This document shows, in pieces, positions 60,777 through 64,000 of a stretch of DNA of 64,000 nucleotides. The notes under the pieces are model-generated. The model saw nothing but the letters and a program-made list of their open reading frames with translations. It was not told the origin of the DNA and ran no database searches. The DNA comes from Arthrobacter sp. AZCC_0090 (GTDB lineage Bacteria > Actinomycetota > Actinomycetes > Actinomycetales > Micrococcaceae). Location of the stretch: positions 176,665 through 240,664 of the forward strand of contig NZ_JACHEE010000007.1 of the NCBI RefSeq assembly GCF_014207375.1. Reading direction: 5' to 3'. Position 1 is the stretch's first letter; every line of letters begins with the position of its first letter. The position numbers and the translations under genes are program-made.

Positions 60777-62947
60777 CAGCGTCCTTCCAGGTTGGTTTCG
60801 CTTTCGGGGCGCTTGGAGCCCCGATCAGCCAGTTTGGCATCGCGGTCTGCAAGCCGCGCAAACATATCGTTGTAAGCATTAAGGTCGGCGTCGTTATTCC
60901 TGTCGGCGGCGCGGTCGGTGCGTTTGGTCTCACGCTCATCCGAGCGGGACCACATGACCGCGACGCCGATCGCCACCAGCAACGTGGGGACTTCACCGAT
61001 TCCCCAGGCAACGGCGCCGCCCATCTGCTGGTCTGCCAGGGCCGAAAGCCCCCACGTCCGGCCGAGGTTGCCAAAATAATCGGCGGCGAGCAGCCCGGTG
61101 CCTCCCATGATTGACACACCGAAGAAGGCGTGGAAGGCCATGGTGGCCAGCAGGAGAAGCAGCCGCATGGGGTACGGCGCCCGGCGAGGCAAGGGGTCCG
61201 TACCGATCATCGTGAGGACAAAAATGTAGCCGGTCAGCAAGAAATGCAGGTTCATGAGCTCATGGCCCACGTGCTCACGCATCGCCCAGCCGAACGCGTC
61301 CGAGAAATAGAAGAGGACGATCGAGCCGGCAAAGTTCGCGGCGGCAAACAGCGGGTGGGTCACCACTTGTGAGAACTTCGAGTGCACAAACACCAGCAGC
61401 CACTCACGAAGCCCACGGGAGCCATCTCCGCGAGATCCTTCGCCACGGGAGGGTAGTGCTCGCAATGCCAAAGTCACGGGCGAACCGAGGACCAGGAAGA
61501 GCGGAGCCACCATGGTCAGCGCCATGTGGTCCACCATGTGTGCGGAGAACAGCACGCGCCCATAGACCGACGGCGGTCCGGACGTGATGAACGTCAGCAC
61601 AGCTAGGCCGACGATCCAGTTGACGGTCCGGAACCAGGACCACGAGTCACCGCGCCGCCGGACCTTCACCACGCCCAGGACGTAGCTCACCGCACCGAAG
61701 AGGGCAACAGCCACCCAAAGCCAGTCGAGGCGCCATTCCGTCAGCCAGCGGGCGGGGGTCAGCTCGGGCGGCAACTCGTAACCGGACAAGATGAACGCCG
61801 GCGAGGCATCGGGTGCGTACGTGGTGGGCTGCGGCGGTGCCGAACTGGCCAGCGCGACGGCGAGTCCCGACGTCGCGCCCATCACCAGCAGTTCCACTAA
61901 GACAAGCTGCCAAAGCACCCGGCGGGTGGTCATCGACTGGCGGCCCAATTGCGGAATGACCCACTTCCTGTGCATGAATCCAATGCCGCCCAGGACAATC
62001 GTGGCGAAAGCCTTTGCAAGGATGATCTGGCCGTAGGCAGAACCCACCAACGCGGAGAAGCTGGTAACCCGGATGCTCGCATTGACGATGCCCGAAGCGA
62101 AGACCAGCACAAAGGCAAAACCCGCCAAGGCGGAGAAACGGCTGAGGGTCTGTTCGGTGATGTCTTTGGTACCCGACGCCTTGGAGCCCCGCAGGATGCC
62201 CGACAGGACCGCGAGCATGATGATGCCACCCACCCAGGTGGACACACCCACCAAGTGGAGGCCGAGGGAGTTGATGGCGCCTTCATGGTCGCTGGAACTG
62301 GCCGAGTGGCCGATCAGGGCGCTCGGCACCAAGCCGCCCAGGGCCAAGACAAGCGTCAACGCGAGTCCCGCCAGCGAGCGGACGCCGAACAGCGCCGTCG
62401 TGACAATCGCGGCGATGATGGTCACCGCGAGCCATGCCTGACCCGTCTGGATGTCGGTCATGAAGTAGACGAGGGAGGCAGTGAACTCCGGGGTGCCGGA
62501 GAGGCTCTGGCCGGCGACGTCCGCATAGGTGAGGACAAGGACCGCGACGGCGGAGAGCGTCCACGCGGCGCCTGCGGCTGCCACTACGGCCAAGGCACGG
62601 GCGAATGCGGGGTGCTCAGTGGCATCGCCGCCCTTGGACCGGGATGCCTTGGCGTACTTGGGAAGGATGCCGACGGCGAAGATCAACCCGCCGATCACGG
62701 TCGCCAAGGACACATTGTGGATGGATTTGGCCACGGGCAGCCCCCAGCGGACCAGCGCGCCGGGATCAGAGACCTGCCGGGCGGCCGCGGCACCTGAGAA
62801 GATCAGAGCGGCCGCGAGGGCCAGGAAAAGCGCCGCGAAGCCAGCCAACTGCCACGGCAGTCCGATCCCTTCCACGGCAACGCCTGCCTTGGTTCCCGGC
62901 TTGGACGCGGGCGAAGGTGTGGTGGCGGGAGTCTTGGCTGATGGCAC
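60776..62947 (-). CDS. Fusion of CopD-like copper resistance and CtaG-like oxidase assembly membrane domains
   Basis: A 723-residue polytopic protein. The first half is CopD-like (VAKSIHNVSLATVIGGLIFA, SLGLHLVGVSTWVGGIIMLA, HRKWVIPQLGRQ), the second is the Caa3_CtaG domain (FSAHMVDHMALTMVAPLFLV, LGSPVTLALRAL, HELMNLHFLLTGYIFVL, FHAFFGVSIMGG). The conserved His residues fit copper handling for cytochrome oxidase. The C-terminus is charged and repetitive (ADRDAKLADRGSKRPE). The fusion is common in actinobacteria. It is the first gene of a two-gene operon. Confidence 0.92.
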   Translation of the reverse strand: MPSAKTPATTPSPASKPGTKAGVAVEGIGLPWQLAGFAALFLALAAALIFSGAAAARQVSDPGALVRWGLPVAKSIHNVSLATVIGGLIFAVGILPKYAKASRSKGGDATEHPAFARALAVVAAAGAAWTLSAVAVLVLTYADVAGQSLSGTPEFTASLVYFMTDIQTGQAWLAVTIIAAIVTTALFGVRSLAGLALTLVLALGGLVPSALIGHSASSSDHEGAINSLGLHLVGVSTWVGGIIMLAVLSGILRGSKASGTKDITEQTLSRFSALAGFAFVLVFASGIVNASIRVTSFSALVGSAYGQIILAKAFATIVLGGIGFMHRKWVIPQLGRQSMTTRRVLWQLVLVELLVMGATSGLAVALASSAPPQPTTYAPDASPAFILSGYELPPELTPARWLTEWRLDWLWVAVALFGAVSYVLGVVKVRRRGDSWSWFRTVNWIVGLAVLTFITSGPPSVYGRVLFSAHMVDHMALTMVAPLFLVLGSPVTLALRALPSRGEGSRGDGSRGLREWLLVFVHSKFSQVVTHPLFAAANFAGSIVLFYFSDAFGWAMREHVGHELMNLHFLLTGYIFVLTMIGTDPLPRRAPYPMRLLLLLATMAFHAFFGVSIMGGTGLLAADYFGNLGRTWGLSALADQQMGGAVAWGIGEVPTLLVAIGVAVMWSRSDERETKRTDRAADRNNDADLNAYNDMFARLADRDAKLADRGSKRPESETNLEGR

Positions 62948-63000
62948 CTATCCATTGTCCGCTAACGTAGGCGAGGCGGCGAATCGACAGGGTTAAAGCA

Positions 63001-63032
63001 GAAAGGCGGCAACCCGCAGGTTGCCGCCTTTC
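63001..63032 (-). terminator. Hairpin after the HU-like gene
   Basis: GAAAGGCGGCAACC pairs perfectly with GGTTGCCGCCTTTC around CGCA. It lies 21 bases beyond the minus-strand stop at 63053 and ends in a short T-run. Confidence 0.8.
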
Positions 63033-63052
63033 AGGGCATTCGCCGAAGTGTC

Positions 63053-63337
63053 TTACTTCTTGGCGACAGCTGCCTTCAGCTTGGAGCCAGCGGTCAGCTT
63101 GACGCTGTGGCCAGCGGCAATCTGGATGGTCTCGCCGGTCTGCGGGTTGCGGCCCGTGCGGGCAGCGCGGTCGGTGCGCTCGATCGCGAGCCAGCCCGGA
63201 ATGGTGATCTTCTCGCCAGCGGCGACGGAAGTCTCGAAAACTTCGAACAGGGCATCGAGCACGGAGTTGACTGCAGCCTGGCTGGTGCCAGCCTTGCCAG
63301 CTACCTCGGAAACCAGTTCGCTACGGTTCTTAGCCAT
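63053..63337 (-). CDS. HU-like DNA-binding protein
   Basis: A 94-residue nucleoid protein: MAKNRSELVSEVAGKAGTSQ, ITIPGWLAIERTDRAARTGR, NPQTGETIQIAAGHSVKLTA. The arm sequence RTGRNPQTGE is the HU/IHF signature. It binds and bends DNA without strong sequence preference. ATG 63337 follows AGGAGG; a strong terminator ends the gene. It lacks the long Lys/Ala tail seen in mycobacterial HU. Confidence 0.95.
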   Translation of the reverse strand: MAKNRSELVSEVAGKAGTSQAAVNSVLDALFEVFETSVAAGEKITIPGWLAIERTDRAARTGRNPQTGETIQIAAGHSVKLTAGSKLKAAVAKK

Positions 63338-63524
63338 TTGTGTCCTCCTGGACTTTACGATTTTGGAGCTCACACACGGCATGCGTGCAAGCCACTGTTC
63401 GAAAACTTACCAGCTTGGAGGGACACGGCCAGCAAATTCCGCGTGTTTCCGCGCTTTTTTGACCAAATTCACCCGATTTCGGGGGGTTTCGGGGCCCAAT
63501 TCCGCCGCGGGCGAACTCTCCGAC

Positions 63525-63870
63525 CCCGGACGCTCGCTCACTTATGTTGCCTCCCGGCGGGGCGCTCGCTCACGTATGGGGGCTTCCGGCGGGACGCCCG
63601 CTCACGTATTGGGGGGCTTCCGGCGGGACGGTCCTGCAGTTATCGGGCGTCCCGGGTGCGGGCCGGGGGTCTGGCCTGCGCATAGGTGATGGAGGGTCCG
63701 GTCACAACGGCTTATTTGTGATGGAGGGTTTGACGGAAGTGGCGTATAGGTGAGCGGGGGTTGGGGGAAAGGGGCGTATAGGTGATGGAGGGTTTTCCGC
63801 AAGTGCCGGATAGGTGATGGAGGGTTTGGGTCCGGCGGGGCGCCTGCTCGCTTATGGCGCCTTCCGGCGG
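63525..63870. repeat. Field of degenerate short repeats next to the rRNA operon
   Basis: Two word types alternate. CGCTCGCTCACKTATG-like words plus CTTCCGGCGGG occur near 63531, 63563, 63597 and 63846. TAGGTGATGGAGGG-like words occur near 63682, 63717, 63747, 63778 and 63810. Spacing is irregular and the copies differ. No gene is seen from 63338 to 63921. Confidence 0.5.
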
Positions 63871-63921
63871 GTCGGGTGCCTGGGGGTTGGGTGCCTGGGT
63901 GTTGTGGTGGTTTAAATGGTT

Positions 63922-63951
63922 CAGGCCCCGACACTGGTGTGTCGGGGCCTG
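63922..63951 (-). terminator. Terminator of the rRNA operon
   Basis: CAGGCCCCGACAC pairs perfectly with GTGTCGGGGCCTG around a TGGT loop, 10 bases after the 5S 3' end on the minus strand. Confidence 0.85.
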
Positions 63952-63961
63952 GACCGTTAAT

Positions 63962-64000
63962 GGTTGTCCGGCGGTGTCCTACTCTCCCACACCCTCCCGG
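63962..64000 (-). rRNA. rrf: 5S ribosomal RNA, 3' part only
   Basis: Read on the minus strand, the last 39 bases end with GAGAGTAGGACACCGCCGGA, the usual 3' end of actinobacterial 5S rRNA. The 5' part and the rest of the rRNA operon lie beyond the right edge. The exact mature end may differ by a base or two. Confidence 0.9.

Noticed and set aside
63525..63870. A CRISPR array
   Set aside because: The repeats are degenerate, irregularly spaced and lack unique spacers of constant length; no cas genes are in the window.

Overview
The window reads as a chromosome segment of a high-GC actinobacterium, most likely Arthrobacter/Paenarthrobacter or a close Micrococcaceae relative (inference from GC content, protein style, leaderless-looking starts, the actinobacterial 5S 3' end at the right edge and the HU-like gene). 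Nothing was searched against a database, so family names rest on recognised motifs and remembered family sequences.

Layout. 1-7.5 kb holds ordinary genes: a cut MFS exporter with a divergent LysR regulator, a TetR regulator with a divergent small membrane protein, panD, an AEC carrier and a large trehalose-phosphatase-like/GH15 fusion. 7.8-33.4 kb is a large aromatic-acid catabolic island. Its left part (7.8-15 kb) is a two-component Rieske oxygenase operon (oxygenase, alcohol dehydrogenase, small Rossmann-like protein, reductase), a divergent tandem-IclR regulator and an MFS importer. Its right part (15-33.4 kb) has a bicupin dioxygenase with a Pch2/TRIP13-like AAA+ ATPase, an ABC importer, a three-component Rieske system (ferredoxin reductase, ferredoxin, oxygenase), a 4,5-dihydroxyphthalate decarboxylase-like enzyme, LigJ- and LigK-type enzymes, PanB-like and hydrolase genes, a Ni/Co permease and two FadR-type GntR regulators. 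Seven copies of an 11-bp operator, consensus TGGWMTAACMA, lie in front of these transcription units, so they form one regulon. The end of the pathway (4-oxalomesaconate to pyruvate plus oxaloacetate) is clear; the starting substrate is probably an aromatic (di)carboxylic acid but is not fixed by sequence.

33.5-38.6 kb has a cupin pseudogene, a luciferase-like monooxygenase, an NTF2-like protein, an orphan binding protein, a 2-hydroxyacid dehydrogenase, a GNAT and a NUDIX gene. 38.6-44.2 kb is a scar zone: gene remnants, a repeated block and small hypothetical genes. 44.3-51.7 kb is a tightly coupled minus-strand operon (ABC importer plus three flavin-dependent monooxygenases and a DUF1684 protein), probably for organosulfur or similar xenobiotic scavenging. 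52-63.3 kb is housekeeping-like: FAD/NAD protein, GNAT, DinB, RibD-like reductase, HerA-like ATPase, NHL-thioredoxin, CopD-CtaG fusion and HU. The right edge holds a degenerate repeat field, a strong terminator and the 3' end of a 5S rRNA on the minus strand.

The most interesting candidate for an undescribed system is the regulon that ties a bicupin ring-cleavage enzyme to a His-rich Pch2-family AAA+ ATPase and a Ni/Co permease. A second is the pair of small FtsZ-like Rossmann proteins, one beside each Rieske oxygenase.
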